DNA from: Lumbricus terrestris | Lineage: Eukaryota > Annelida > Clitellata > Crassiclitellata > Lumbricidae | Direction of reading: 5' to 3' | DNA length: 64,000 nt | NCBI GenBank assembly: GCA_949752735.1 | Contig: OX457041.1 | Span: forward strand, 27,055,705-27,119,704 | Shown: positions 45,801-56,245 of the stretch, piece by piece | Layout: every line of letters starts with the position of its first letter | Numbering within the stretch: position 1 is the stretch's first letter | The notes under the pieces: model-generated | The model's input: the letters and a program-made list of their open reading frames with translations, nothing else | Database searches by the model: none | Told to the model about the DNA's origin: nothing | Made by a program: the position numbers and the translations under genes

Positions 45801-47432
45801 GATGTGAGTTGCACAGATCTTGGACTATTAGTACTGGTGGGACATGAAACTGATGACAATAAGGTCATTGACATATATCAAGTCTGTGTTCACATACGGG
45901 ACTTTCTGCAGGATAATTCCACCAGTCTCGTTTGTTTGTTGACAACTGTTGTAACGAAAATGAATATATTTTATAAAGAGAACTTGCGAATGAAATAAAA
46001 TGTGCTCCAAAAAACGTTTTTGCGAATAGAATGATATAAATATAGATAAAATTTAGAGTGATTATACGAATGACAACTAAGAAATCCTTCTAAACAATGA
46101 GCTATAATAAGGCTGTAGGTAAAGTGCTCTATTCTGCCCCAATCTGGGGTGGCCATGCTTGTCTATTCACTGCATATAGATGACCAAATCAATGTACTCA
46201 TCTGTTCAACATATTCCGTTCATATGCTCTGAAAAGGTAAATTCCTAGTCCAAGGTCAAAACATATGCAGGAAATGAGTGACATTAATGAAGTGAGTCCA
46301 GATATAGCCCGTCTATTCACAACATAGTTTCAGTAACGAATAAAAACATGCACTTCATTTCGCTTGCAACTGGCTGGTACGAAAGAATGCGCATAAAGAA
46401 ATGTATGTGTGGGCGGTGTCTTGTAGTAGTGGGCTCGGGGGTCTGGAGCCGGAAGGTTCCAGGTTCGAATCTAACACAAGCCCCCACCCAGGGACCTTGA
46501 GCAAGTCCTTCACCTGCAATTGTTCGAGTGCATTTACTTGGCGTGAAACTCTGAAGCAGTGTCCGCACTGTAGTCGCGAGTGTCTCTGATTGAAGAGCTT
46601 GAAGGGGCACTATAGCAAATGCACGAAATAATGAAAAAATAAATAAATATGTATGTATGTGTGCATGTATGTATGAGCTGCGTCTAGACGCCTTTGGCAC
46701 TAAGTGTTTGAGGGCCTTATGCGGCATCAAGAGGTCCGACTTCATCACCAACACGGAGGTCTACAATAGAACTGGACAAACAACGGTATGCGGTACTGTT
46801 AGACGGAGGCGCCTGGGGCTGCTTGGGCACATTGCCCAAATGCCAGCAGACTCTGACGCTAAACAGGCACTTTCTTGGAAGCGCCCTAGAGTAAGACCTA
46901 GGCTACCTGGCTCAGGATGATAGATCTATGAAAACTTAGCAGGGCTGGGTTTAGATCTAGACATGACCATCACTGTGGCTGAAGATTGGACTCGTTGGAG
47001 AAATTTAAACAACTCATTGTGCAAGAGCTTCCAAGAGCAAGGCAAAACGTACATGTTTGTTTCTGAGATGATTTATATAAATTCATTGGTGGAGTATGAT
47101 GATGATGCATGTATGAGCACTTGTTATAGTGCTCCTTAAAAATTTTATTCTAAGAGATGGTCACGCGCGGACATACTGGATCGGAGTTTCACGCCGAAGC
47201 GCATGACCAATTGCAAGTGAAGGACTTGCTCAGGGTCCCTAAGGGACGGCTTAAAGTAGATTCGAACCCGCAACCTTCCGGCTCCATACCAAGGCACCGA
47301 ACATACACGTACACCACCGCGTCTCTCAGTGAATCTATGCAGTGGCATTGACTTGATAATTACCAAAACAGCTAGGCAGTTGTGATCCACAGAAGGCAAA
47401 CCCCAATCGCCTTCCCAAATCTGTAATTCCAT
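39851..47432 (-). CDS. MTX1: Metaxin-1-type mitochondrial outer-membrane protein (8 exons, 325 aa)
   Basis: Minus-strand coding exons: 47432-47364, 45654-45585, 44669-44593, 43962-43870, 42855-42676, 41496-41420, 40699-40542, 40104-39851. All have GT donors and AG acceptors, phases 0,1,0,0,0,2,1 agree, and the sum is 326 codons including TAA. The N terminus MELQIWEGDWGLPSVD is the metaxin signature. Then come NPWKSPSGEFPVLSH, DHDLTAREKADNVAFASLLE, WWVDTKSYVEFTRPWHA, and SAKLGEKQYFHGDK with DAQAFGYLALLL, which cover the GST-like N and C domains. A hydrophobic tail anchor lies at residues about 270-291, preceded by KRRN, and a short acidic end follows. Metaxins act with metaxin-2 and the SAM/TOB complex in importing outer-membrane beta-barrel proteins, and as adaptors in mitochondrial transport. 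The tail anchor separates it from metaxin-2; metaxin-3 is the nearest alternative name. The introns contain SINEs and LINE relics. Confidence 0.95.
41603..41660 (-). mobile_element. 3' tail of a CR1-like LINE, in metaxin intron 5
   Basis: The minus strand reads GGAGCGCCTCTGAGTAGACT, TCTTGAAGGGTGCTATATAA and ends in AATG repeats. It is the same tail as in the SINEs, but here it follows a LINE polymerase fragment instead of a tRNA-like head. Confidence 0.65.
41661..42368 (-). pseudogene. CR1-like LINE C-terminal relic in metaxin intron 5
   Basis: On the minus strand 42190-41957 encodes DRVLHSAARLIGHKFLGYAP then VSAYLCDVLHWLPATRRISY and KIAELLLDG. This is the Q-V-NAAARL...L--LHWLP---RI-YKI signature of CR1-type polymerases. 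A phrase beginning ACCAATGTCTGCATGTA and ending TATATCAAGTTCA occurs twice, at 41731-41805 and 42288-42363, bracketing the fragment. It is either a duplicated piece of 3' UTR or part of a second copy. Confidence 0.65.
43045..43250 (-). mobile_element. tRNA-derived SINE in metaxin intron 4
   Basis: Minus-strand copy with tail CTTGAAGGGGCGCTATAACA, CCTTGAGCAAGTCCTTCACT body, B-box-like GGTTCAGATCCACC (one change from the consensus GGTTCGAATCC), and head GGGGGCGTGGTGGTGTAGGG. Confidence 0.8.
43385..43690 (+). pseudogene. LINE polymerase C-terminal relic in metaxin intron 4
   Basis: A plus-strand reading near 43550-43610 gives a broken LWNDLSCNLQHICNW, like the WN-LP motif of CR1-type LINEs. Adjacent frames hold other scraps (LLVTELSGLCRRLLDPRDLL). 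It is weak because of frame breaks. Confidence 0.35.
44763..45130 (-). mobile_element. LINE/SINE 3' region in metaxin intron 2
   Basis: The minus-strand 3' tail (GGAGCGCATCTGAGTAGTGA, CTGTGAAGGGGCGCTATATA, ending in AATGAATG) is preceded by about 300 bases with an open minus-strand frame (GLAHAYLREFCN...) that I do not recognise. It is probably the 3' part of another LINE of the same tail family. Confidence 0.5.
45175..45421 (-). pseudogene. CR1/L2-like LINE C terminus in metaxin intron 2
   Basis: The minus strand encodes FSHVFSVAGPRCWNSLSPTL, RVAGSFDSFKSGLTTYLF. This is the FSV-GPR-WN-LP-SLR---S---FKS-LKT-LF signature that ends CR1/L2-type polymerases. The 3' end carries an AATAATAAC-type simple repeat (45140-45175). 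Confidence 0.7.
46085..46407. other. Metaxin intron 1, unassigned part
   Basis: A short plus-strand phrase (KVLYSAPIWGGHA) near 46110-46155 loosely recalls LINE polymerase C-terminal sequence, too short to call. The rest is AT-rich. Confidence 0.25.
46408..46647 (+). mobile_element. tRNA-derived SINE in metaxin intron 1
   Basis: Plus-strand copy (opposite to the gene). The head is GGCGGTGTCTTGTAGTAGTG, the B box GGTTCGAATCTAAC, the body CCTTGAGCAAGTCCTTCACC, and the tail GCTTGAAGGGGCACTATAGC, followed by an AAATAAAT run. Confidence 0.75.
46670..47015 (+). pseudogene. LINE reverse-transcriptase C-terminal relic in metaxin intron 1
   Basis: The plus strand encodes ELRLDAFGTKCLRALCGIKR and SDFITNTEVYNRTGQTTVCG, then RRRLGLLGHIAQMPADSDAK and ending RPRVRPR. 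This is the L-AF--KCLR-ILGI---D-I-N-EV--RTGQ------I--RRL-WLGHV-R-P signature of LINE polymerases. After a stop, the frame continues with DWTRWRN-like sequence near 46985-47010. It directly follows a SINE tail. Confidence 0.7.
47107..47327 (-). mobile_element. tRNA-derived SINE at the 5' end of metaxin intron 1
   Basis: Minus-strand copy ending only 37 bases from coding exon 1. The tail contains AAGGAGCACTATAACAAGTG, the body GCAAGTCCTTCACTTGCAAT, the B box GGTTCGAATC, and the head GAGACGCGGTGGTGTACGTG. It does not disturb the exon 1 donor (GTAATT). Confidence 0.75.
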
Positions 47433-48483
47433 CTCCAATCAGTTAAAAGGATATTCAAATCGTGAAGTATTAAACCCCATTCAAAACCACGGTCGAACAC
47501 CGGAAGCTGAAGGTCAGCAACAACACAGATGACATATTCCAAGAGCAAAGCAACATTGCTTCAATATTCATTCATTCATTCGGACATTTTATAGCGCTTC
47601 CTCAAGAAAAAACTACTCGGAGGCGCAATATACGTCGATGGCTTCTTAGATGATTTTACAAGGGCTCTTTATACACACATATATATTCAGAATGCAATCA
47701 AGTCTACACAATTAAGCCTACAGTGTACGCACTAATAGGCCTATTATAACTTTGTAGTGCTTTGTGTAAGTTAAATCGAAAATTGCACAATTTACTTATA
47801 AGCACTCCCTAGGCCTTCGCCCCTGAGCTAGGCTTGAAATGCAACATTTTTTTTATAATTTTTTCAAGTAAGCCCCTTGGCTTACTCTATTTCAATTTTC
47901 TCTGGTAGCCTGAAGAAATAGAAACTGTTTTAATTAAGAAGATAACAGGGAGAAAATTATTTTTAAAAATTAATAAGTTCATTTTTCTATTTAATTTCGG
48001 ATGCGAAATATGCAAATAGTCTATCGCAAAAGAGCCAGGTGTTTTTATACATCCTTTTGTTTGAAATCGAGGTGTTCAAGCATTGAAGAGCCCACCACCG
48101 AAGCCCTGCATAGGGGCCACAAAAACCTTGATACGCCACTGTTTAGGCGATAATAGATTTCACGTGTGGAGATCGGAATTGAAACGTCTTTAAACTTTTC
48201 GCTGTATTTTGTAAAATTGTATACATTTAAATGTTTTTATATGGAAGGTTAGAATTTAAATAACAACGATGTCTAAACGGTGCCTTTTATTCCACCCAAC
48301 TAGTGATAGTTATGTACCTGCTTACCACGTAACTGCGCAGTGTTGTGCCAGAATAAGCACGCGAGAAATTGCGCGGTGTCCAGCTAATTCAATTGTCATC
48401 GGCAGAAATTCTGCTATTAGTTTTATGTGAGGCGCCCTTGTACTCTCATGGCCGTGTTACGGCGCCATATTAATTCTTCTTCT
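47433..48483. promoter_or_regulatory. Spacer between divergent metaxin and ASB-type genes, includes repeat scraps
   Basis: This must contain the metaxin promoter (minus strand) immediately right of 47432, but I see no clear core element. A LINE/SINE tail fragment lies at 47570-47632 (CATTCATT then TTTATAGCGCTTCCTCAAG). A hAT-like right end, CTTGATACGCCACTG, lies at 48128-48142 without a matching left end. Confidence 0.35.
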
Positions 48484-48945
48484 TTAGGTTCTCTGCCCAG
48501 TGGCAGGTCCGAACGTCCAATGTCTCCATATTTCCCGCTGTTGTGCCATGTCTTTAAGTTCTCTGTAGCCCTTTTCCATTATCCCGTCCAGCAGTTTCTG
48601 TCTAGGTCTTCCTCTGCATCTTTTCCCCTCCAATCTTCCTTCAATTATTTCTTTCTGTAGTGAGTTTCCTCGCAGCAAATGTCCTACCCAATTCTTTTGT
48701 CTTGACTTTATTACCTCTAGCAGAGATCTTTTCTCTTCTACCATCGTCAGCACTTCCTCGTTCGTAACATGCCTTGTCCAACTAATTTTCTCCATCTTTC
48801 TCCATACCCACATTTCACACGCTTCCAACCGCTTGGTGTCTTCCTTTCTCATTGTCCATGTCTCTGCGCCATATAACGTCACACTCCATATCAATGTTTT
48901 GACCATTCTTTTCTTAAGATTCCTATTTAGCCCTCCTCTTAGCAA
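48484..48945 (-). pseudogene. LINE (RTE/endonuclease-reverse-transcriptase type) C-terminal fragment
   Basis: An uninterrupted minus-strand frame of about 150 codons encodes KKRMVKTLIWSVTLYGAETW, TMRKEDTKRLEACEMWVWRK, MEKISWTRHVTNEEVLTMVE and GHLLRGNSLQKEIIEGRLEG, ending KRCRGRPRQKLLDGI. This is the well-known C terminus of endonuclease/reverse-transcriptase LINEs. It has no stops over its length, so it is young or recently inserted, but it is heavily 5'-truncated and lacks the catalytic palm and endonuclease. Confidence 0.8.
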
Positions 48946-49160
48946 TTCTTTCCATATTAATTGTCATTGTTAATATTATTATCATCATCATCGGTATATC
49001 TAATCTTAAACACATTTTGATTGATGAAACGTTTATTACCAAGTCAGAATAAATATGTGCATATATGTATATATTGCCTGGCTAACTTATATAGTACATT
49101 TTAGCATAAAGCATGGCTATCATGCAGATCTAAAAAGGTGCATCATAAGACGGTGTGAAA

Positions 49161-50486
49161 ATGTGTTTGATGTTTCGATTTAGATTTGGTTCGCGTGCTC
49201 AGTTCATTTTCGTGGAAAATCACGCCGATGTTAAGCTTGCCCGGAAGTTCATATTGGCAATACAAACGGGCGATGTCAAGGCACTTCGCAAGATCTTCAA
49301 GAAGGAGTTTGACGTGAACGAGCTATTTCGTTTTGATTGCGGAATGGAGAAGATGTCTGCCCTGCACTATGCAGCAAAGGAAGGTCAGATGGAGGTCGTG
49401 AGGGAGCTCCTGCAGCAGGGCTGTGACGTGAACTCTCAGACCCCCTTCGACATGGCCACTCCGCTGATGTTTGCGTGTCGCTTTTTCCGCACAGATGTCA
49501 ACGTGGTTGCCGAGCTGCTGCGACATGGTGCAGACGTCAACAAGACCGACCATGTTGGCATGACGCCATTGATCATCGCCTGCGAGCTTGGCTGTCTGGA
49601 GTTGGTTCGACTTCTGCTTGACAACGGTGCCAACATAAACCACACATACAAGGAGGATGACCTGCCCCATACGATTTGCGAGCTGCTGAGAGGTCCGATT
49701 AGACACGAGTACGAGACTGACGAGTTATGCGATGCGTATCGTGGTAACGGTCCGCTATTGCAGGCGGTCCGTGAAAATCACTACCCGGTTGTTCAGGAGT
49801 TGATCCACCGTGGCTGCGATCTGCAGATATCCAACATGGCCGGCAACACGGCTCTGCACATCGCCTGTCGTTCGGAGTCGAAAATCGCCGCCAATCCTCG
49901 GGTGACAGGCTTGGGGATCGCCGGCAACACGCGCATCGTCAAATGCTTGCTCGAGGCCGGATGTGACATCAACAGTAGGAACAAGCGTGGCGAGACGCCG
50001 CTTCAGCGTACAATCGGCGGGATCAGCAGACTGGCCATCTGGAACATCCCGATCGAGCAGATGATCGAAGAGATAAGGACGTTCTTTGACATAGCGGATA
50101 TCCTCGTCCACTACGGGTGTGACTTCAGCGTTGATTGGAATGAAATGAGTCCGGTGCACCTTCTGCTGAGGCAGTTCGACGACAGTGAGTTGTGCGCCAC
50201 GTTGGCCAAGCTGCAGACTCGTCTCTGTCATTGTCTTCACCTGTTGGCTTCCGCAGGTTGCCCTGTTGTTGAGGATGACGTTGATTATGCGATGAAAAAC
50301 CTGCCTCAGCAGACCGTGAGTTTGCTGAGCTCGCTGCACATGCTCTATCTGCGTCCACGTTCTCTGAAGCAGCTCTGCAAACTGGCAATCCGTCAGTGCT
50401 GTCGGAAGCCTCTCGGCGAGCATCTCTTGCATCTTGGCCTTCCACTGAGCCTGTCTGAATTTGTTGCTTCTGTGATATTAGACTGA
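49161..50486 (+). CDS. Ankyrin-repeat and SOCS-box protein (ASB-type), 441 aa, intronless
   Basis: The first ATG of this frame is at 49161 and the stop is at 50484-50486. About seven or eight ankyrin repeats follow a short N terminus: MSALHYAAKEGQMEVVRELL; ATPLMFACRF...VVAELLRHGADVN; GMTPLIIACELGCLELVRLL; GPLLQAVRENHYPVVQELIH; GNTALHIACRS...VKCLLEAGCDIN; GETPLQRTIGG...ILVHYGCDF; MSPVHLLLRQF. The last 40 residues form a SOCS box: SLKQLCKLAI matches the elongin B/C-binding BC box, and LPLS near the end is where the Cul5 box LPxP is expected (last proline replaced). ASB proteins are substrate receptors of elongin-BC/Cullin-5 ubiquitin ligases; the target here is unknown. I cannot assign an ASB number. 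An upstream non-coding exon cannot be excluded. Confidence 0.9.
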   Translation: MCLMFRFRFGSRAQFIFVENHADVKLARKFILAIQTGDVKALRKIFKKEFDVNELFRFDCGMEKMSALHYAAKEGQMEVVRELLQQGCDVNSQTPFDMATPLMFACRFFRTDVNVVAELLRHGADVNKTDHVGMTPLIIACELGCLELVRLLLDNGANINHTYKEDDLPHTICELLRGPIRHEYETDELCDAYRGNGPLLQAVRENHYPVVQELIHRGCDLQISNMAGNTALHIACRSESKIAANPRVTGLGIAGNTRIVKCLLEAGCDINSRNKRGETPLQRTIGGISRLAIWNIPIEQMIEEIRTFFDIADILVHYGCDFSVDWNEMSPVHLLLRQFDDSELCATLAKLQTRLCHCLHLLASAGCPVVEDDVDYAMKNLPQQTVSLLSSLHMLYLRPRSLKQLCKLAIRQCCRKPLGEHLLHLGLPLSLSEFVASVILD

Positions 50487-52705
50487 TCTGTATTGACGAC
50501 CTAAGAGAAACAGCAGTGGCCTTCAGTGTTCAATTCGTCATTTTTCTGTATGCAATTTAGCATAATTCAAAGTTAGTTAAGTTATCCACAAGGTTGATTA
50601 GCTAATTGATTAGCTAATTGATTGGCTAATTGATTAGACTTCTATTTCTAACCGTTTTGATAGATTCTGCTTATTGCTTTAGTTGTTGTCCACTGATTGA
50701 ACAATCCTCAGGAAACCACTGAGGCCTAATGCAAATCAATCTATCTCAAATGAGGAACGATATTATTTATTCGTGATTGCTGTGAATCTGCCTTAATTGC
50801 TACTTTCAATGATCTTCAGAAACACACATTTGATGACCGGTTTATGTTTAACATTGAGGAGATAATTTCTTAAAGAGGAACTATGCAAATGTGGAGTTAT
50901 GATTACCAATCTGTGTAAATATATTATGTGTATGTTACTTTTAATCAGTTGATCTTAATCTTGAATGTAGGCCGATTATATATTGTTGATTAACTCAGTC
51001 TTCCGTATAAATGTGCAATGATTATGTAGTAATAAATGAACAGTTACTCTGAAAGTACCAGTTGGTACTGATTACGCAGATCTTTGTAATCGTAGACTCT
51101 AAATCTTAGTAGAGGATCGCACAATGTATAACCGAGGTTTCTGTTGTAAAGTGCATTTTTTAAGTGAAGGTTAACGACGGCCGGTGGCAAGCAGCTTCAA
51201 ATCTTTAATGTGTTTATTTTAAATTGTGATTTTGATTTTTTGGTCGGCTTGATGTTTTTATTTTTTTAACATTTTTGGTTGAATATGTGTACATGTTTTG
51301 TGTAGCACAGTCTAAATGTTGTCAGAGATGTCTAGTCAGTGTATGAATGCATTGTTCGCAGTCTTAGATGCGATGATTTTTGTCTTAACTGTGCATAACA
51401 TGTAGGATTTCGTTTTCTGCAGATCTTGGAACTTGCCAACTTTAAACTTGTCATGAACTTGTTTAAACTCTTAAAAAAAAATTTTTTTAAATTCTGTGAG
51501 AAGTTGTTTTAGGCAGATTTTTATTGTCTGTGTTGTGATCGTTTGTTATTTTTATGTTGTGATTACAATATATTTATTAGCGAGATTGTGTTGTCTTCTG
51601 TTATTGCTTTATGGCTTTCAGTTGTTATCTTGTGGTTTTGTAACGCTCTTAATATAATCTTAGTTTGAATTAAAAAATTATTTTTTGGCGTTCTTTCAAA
51701 TGAGGGAACTGCCTTCTAGTCGAAAGTCCAAGTGTTTCCTCTTGTGGAGCATGATTCTGTAAAATTTCTATTCTTGAAACTTATCTGGACGTGAATTTTT
51801 TGGAATTGAACCTACATGACATTAACTGCATTTTAGACGTATATGGAACTTTTTCCAGGACAAGTCAACTGAATATTGTTGGGTGTATTTTTTAGAATCT
51901 CTACTGCTTCGTTTTATATTGCAGCATTTCTTTCAATTGTTTAAGTGAATTTAAATGTTGATTGCTTTGCCGTTATCTGACTCATTTAAAGTTCTATTTG
52001 TTTTAGTCTTCTCTTGATTGTTTCCGATGTACTTGATACTCTTCTTGATTTCATTGCTCGTAAATTTGATTTATTTCGCTTTTTGATTGGAGCGTGTTTT
52101 CTAGTTTTGTCGTAATTGTATATTTAAAGTTTAATTTTTTGGTGTTGATCTCGATCGTTAGGTTTTTAATTTGTTATCATCATCATCATCAGTTCCTGAT
52201 GCACCCCATTTGGTGGCGATGGGTACAAATAAATAACCTCCATTGTCCTCCGTCATTTGCCAAGTCCATTGTTCCCCTTAGTGTCAGTCCACGTGTTATA
52301 TCATGTCTTCATTTATATTTGTCCATCCAGTCTAGTCAACGTCTGTCTTGATTTCTTTTTCCGTCGAATTTTACATGTAGTGCATTGTGTGGAATTCAGT
52401 TGTTTGACATTCTTTCTGCGTGTCCACACTATCGTTGTCTTCGTTGAATGACTTTATCTGACAGGGTTCTTTTGATGCCTAATGTCTGTCTAATGTCATC
52501 GTTTCTATTTTCTGCTGTCTTGAAAATCAGACAATCTTCTGTAGCCAACTTATTTCTGCAATAAACATTTTTTCTCATCTTGCTTTCGCATTGTCCAGCT
52601 ATCTGATTAACATATAAAAGTTTGGTAATATATTTTTCTCTTATTTCTTCTTTGTTAATTATTTTCTTCACCATATGCTGCTCATCATTCCAAAAGCTTG
52701 TGAAG
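50487..52705 (+). other. 3' UTR of the ASB-type gene and intergenic DNA
   Basis: T-rich, single-copy-looking sequence. A 14-base unit (GATTAGCTAATT) is repeated three times at 50598-50640. AATAAA at 51031-51036 is the first good polyadenylation signal. No further gene was recognised; open frames at 52094-52451 have no domain. Confidence 0.4.
51031..51036 (+). terminator. Candidate polyadenylation signal of the ASB-type gene
   Basis: AATAAA, 545 bases after the stop codon. No earlier AATAAA is seen; others follow farther on, for example near 53302. Confidence 0.4.
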
Positions 52706-53109
52706 CAGTGTTTAATCTAGACGTCTCTAGGGGAAGGGGAAAGTTCACCCCTCCCAGGAATGACATTTCCCCTGAGAAAAATCTTCAGCTGTTGTTAACA
52801 TGCACATGGTAATATTTCCCACAGAAAAATTGTATGTATAGCATTCTCCCCACCCCCACCCTTGGACAAATCGGACAGGTCTTGTTTGCATGAAAAACGA
52901 AAAATGACTGGTCAAAAGATGTCATTGGTGTCTGGTTTTTGGAAATTTTTGGTGAAAGACTAAAAAAGCTGTCAGAAAAATTGAGTGGTCAAAAGGTGTC
53001 TTTCTCAGCGGTTGCCGCCCACCCACCAATCTGCCCCAAACCATTTTTGCCCGCCCCCAGAAACCTGAATTCCCTCCCCCGCCAAAGCAGAGGACTAGAT
53101 TAAACACTG
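52706..53109. mobile_element. hAT-like MITE, 404 bp, no clear target duplication
   Basis: The ends CAGTGTTTAATCTAG and CTAGATTAAACACTG are perfect 15-base inverted repeats. The interior has G-rich and C-rich halves (AGGGGAAGGGGAAAG; CCCTCCCCCGCC). The flanking eight bases (TTGTGAAG / TTACACTG) do not match, so the duplication has decayed or the element moved by another route. Confidence 0.7.
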
Positions 53110-53712
53110 TTACACTGCACACATCCAATTCTTCTTTTATGTCTTTATCATTGCTGCCATCTGCGGTTTTTTACATGTTGGTTGTTCCTATCTTAGTTAT
53201 TAAAGGTTTAATAACCATAATAGTCTTTGTCATGATTTTAAACTTTGATTATTTTTTTTCGTTGTAATAATTTTTTTAAAGTTGCAGTTTAGTCTGGTGC
53301 AAAATAAATTTTTTTTTAAATGTTTTGGTTTTGTGAATGTGCATTTCTGAATTTATAAAAAGGCAGAATCTTATTAAACATGAAGCTTTGGTAGAAGGTG
53401 CAGTCGAATGTTTAATCTAGTCCTGCTCCCGAGGGGTGGGGAAAATGGGTGGGAGCAACAAACGAGCATCTGATGAAAGCTTGTCGAGGCCTATAGTGCT
53501 TGGCAGGAGATGGGAGGAGATAGCAGAAATTGTTACATATGGTGGCCCATTTGCAAATTGATGCTCTGGACTGGTATAATACTAACTGTCCTATGATGTA
53601 TAATGTATTGTCGTTCCTCCAGTGCTACTTTCCAAATTTCAAACTGTCAACATGTTTTGTACCTTGAACACTTAGTGAAACAATATCATTTACATTGCTT
53701 CCCAATTTTGGC
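53110..53712. other. Intergenic DNA with a fragment of the 52706 MITE family
   Basis: At about 53408-53450 the sequence GTTTAATCTAGTCCTGCTCC, then GAGGGGTGGGGAAAATGGGT, resembles one end of the 52706 element (GTTTAATCTAGTCCTCTGCT when inverted). It is therefore a truncated second copy. Confidence 0.45.
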
Positions 53713-53713
53713 A

Positions 53714-53761
<48 letters not shown>
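53713..53761. repeat. (TA)n microsatellite
   Basis: About 22 uninterrupted TA units. Confidence 0.95.
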
Positions 53762-53764
<3 letters not shown>

Positions 53765-56099
53765 TAGACCTATGTCAAAATGACTTTCTCACCGCTAATA
53801 TATAATAATTCGATCTTCAGTGACACCAATGGCTCTTAATTTTTCATATTTCAGCTCTTCCGGCGACCAATATTTTTTAAGGCTTTTTCCTGATAAAAAT
53901 GCTGTTTTCTGACTTATCTATCAGGTTTTATAAATAAACAAATAAGAAATTAGACCTAACCCTGCTAGGCGTATAATTAAGATTAGTAGGCCTAGGCTAT
54001 ATATACGAAAATATGTCTCGGCTGACTGCATGGGCATTATTTTACTTGATCGCCTCCTCAAATCTCTTCACTCCGATCCTCTGGCAGCCGCAGGGTAATG
54101 ACCAACAGCATAGGCCTGTGCTGCCTGTTGAAGACCGTAGGCCAGTGTTGTGCAGTCTCTTTGCTATGGTGGGCCATCGAAAATTATTCTTGAAGTCATT
54201 GGCCGCAACAGTGAACTCAAAGCAACGACTATAGAAGTTATTGATAATTAATAAATGAATTGAAGAGTATTATGGAGCAATTAAAAATGAATAATCGCAT
54301 GTGTGTTTACAGTAGGCCTACATGGGCATTGTGTTCATAGGCGTGGCCTAGCCAACATGGAGGCAAGAAGAGGCAGTCTTGCATTTCTAGGCCTATGGGC
54401 CTTAGGCCTACTTGACCAATGACCAGAATTTTAAGATTTTGCCAATCATGATCTGTCACGCTTGGATCATGCAAGTACTTTCAATGATCTTCAGAAACAC
54501 GTCTCCCAAAGTTGCCTTCTCTTGAATGTTAGTCTGGCTATGCCACTTGTGTTCAAATTGTCTAAATGATAAAAGTCAAGTTACGCAAGTAGGTCAATGG
54601 CTTTTACTTAATTTTGAGCAGTTGTAAAATTCAGCGAGTTTGATTGGGTCCTCCGCTTAGTATCAGAGCGCGCGCGGGCTGCATGAGGCCAACAGCTAGG
54701 TCCCATGTTGGACAACAGCATTGCTGTAGGCCTAGGATACTTGAACTTCTATGCGCCAGCAGAACGCTACTGAATCTATCGCAAGTCAATTCATTCTCAC
54801 TGACTGGCGACAATGTATGCAGAAGGTAGGAAAGTAAACTCTAGTTGGTCTTGACACAAATAATTCACCAGACAAAGCCTCGACAAGTCAACTCAAGGTT
54901 TGACATAAGAAAGAAATGACGAGCAAATATGCTGTTCCGTTAGTTGCGTCCATTCACACGTAGGGCGCGAATGTTTGTAATCGTCTTTGAATGCAGGCGT
55001 TTCTTGAAGAGCGTCAACTGTGACGAAGGTCGTATAGACCTATGCCTATGTCTACCGTATAGGCTGCCTTGTATACAACATGGATTCGCTGGTTATAGCC
55101 GCGTAAGTGAAATGGAACATTTTACTGTTTATATGTTGTAAATATACATTAACAACTTAAATGGAGTTCATTTAAGTTAGTTTGAAGGCAGTTTATGTAT
55201 GTATATTCGTTTAATGGGCAAAAACAGGTTGGCAAACCGCAACCTGCATATTATGGTACACGAGACAGACAAAAATCACATTGAAATAAAAATATTGATA
55301 TTAAAGGGAGTAATCAGTTATTGGAATTAAATTTAAATTGAATCGATGGTTAGACTATGCTTTATTAATATGTTTGAAAAGGACTCTAGAGTAAAAGTTT
55401 CGGTCATCTTTGCTCAGAAGTTTACAATACATAGGCCTATTTATTACAGTAGGACAGACAGCAGACAAACATGTACAGACCATGGCAGAAATAGGTATGC
55501 AGTAACTCCATTAATTGTCTATGCTTTGGGATGTTTTTTTATATTTTCTTCGTCTGGAGACAATGACAGTGACCTGCAGTTCCCATTGAATTGTTGAACA
55601 GAGTAGCCTAAATTAAGGGACTCGTCAATATTCACACGCTTTAACAACCATGAATGCCTGTAGGGCATCCTTATACAGACATCAATGATTGTTAATTTGT
55701 TCGTTCTCTACTTCAGTCATTCGATCATTCATTATTTTGTTATCGGAGTTAGTTAGCGAAAGTTATTAAACCTATAACCTACGGTGATACACCGTGGTTC
55801 AATAAAAGTAAGCGAAACTGTTTTTCACATACATTTATCTAGGATATGCATAGTATGCATGATGCTTAATCATACTAAAATTTTCCCAATATTTAGAGAA
55901 TTGAACCAGCAATAAGATTCCAACATATCACGTCATAAATTTGAACGGATAGAAAGATACATGTATGTCTAAATGTCTATTCGTCTGTCTGATACGTCGT
56001 TGCTCTCCTGTCTTCATATTAGAGAATCTACTCCCTTACCTTCTGTTTCTCGTCTCTCTCTTTTTCACCCTCTCTTTTTCACCTTCTCTTTTTCTGTCT
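53762..56099. other. Intergenic DNA upstream of the seen CAS1 exons
   Basis: The N-terminal part of the CAS1 gene should lie here or farther left. Two weak first-exon candidates exist. One is an ATG at 54013 whose first 25 or so codons look like a signal anchor (WALFYLIASSNLFTPILW), followed by CAGG then GTAATG. The other is an ATG near 55079 followed by a strong donor, GTAAGTG. Neither can be joined to 56968 with confidence. TAGGCCTA-type palindromes are frequent. Confidence 0.3.
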
Positions 56100-56146
56100 C
56101 TGGCTCTATCTGTCTCTGTCTGTCTATCTGTCTGTCTGTCTATCTT

Positions 56147-56185
<39 letters not shown>

Positions 56186-56245
56186 ATCTATATGTCTGTC
56201 TGTCTATCTTTCTTTCTGTCTGTCTGTCTGTCTATCTGTATATAT
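56100..56245 (+). repeat. (TCTG)n-rich simple repeat
   Basis: Runs of CTGTCTGTCTAT units. Two overlapping plus-strand frames stay open and give serine/cysteine/leucine repeats without meaning. Confidence 0.9.

Noticed and set aside
48128..48142. Complete hAT element ending CTTGATACGCCACTG
   Set aside because: No matching left end or 8-base duplication could be found upstream.
49323..50445. Minus-strand frames of 63-225 codons opposite the ASB-type gene
   Set aside because: Antisense shadows of a GC-richer coding exon.
54013..54234. First exon of the CAS1 gene (signal-anchor-like start)
   Set aside because: The hydrophobic start and a GTAATG donor are suggestive, but no exon bridges it to 56968 and the phase cannot be tested; mentioned only as a candidate.
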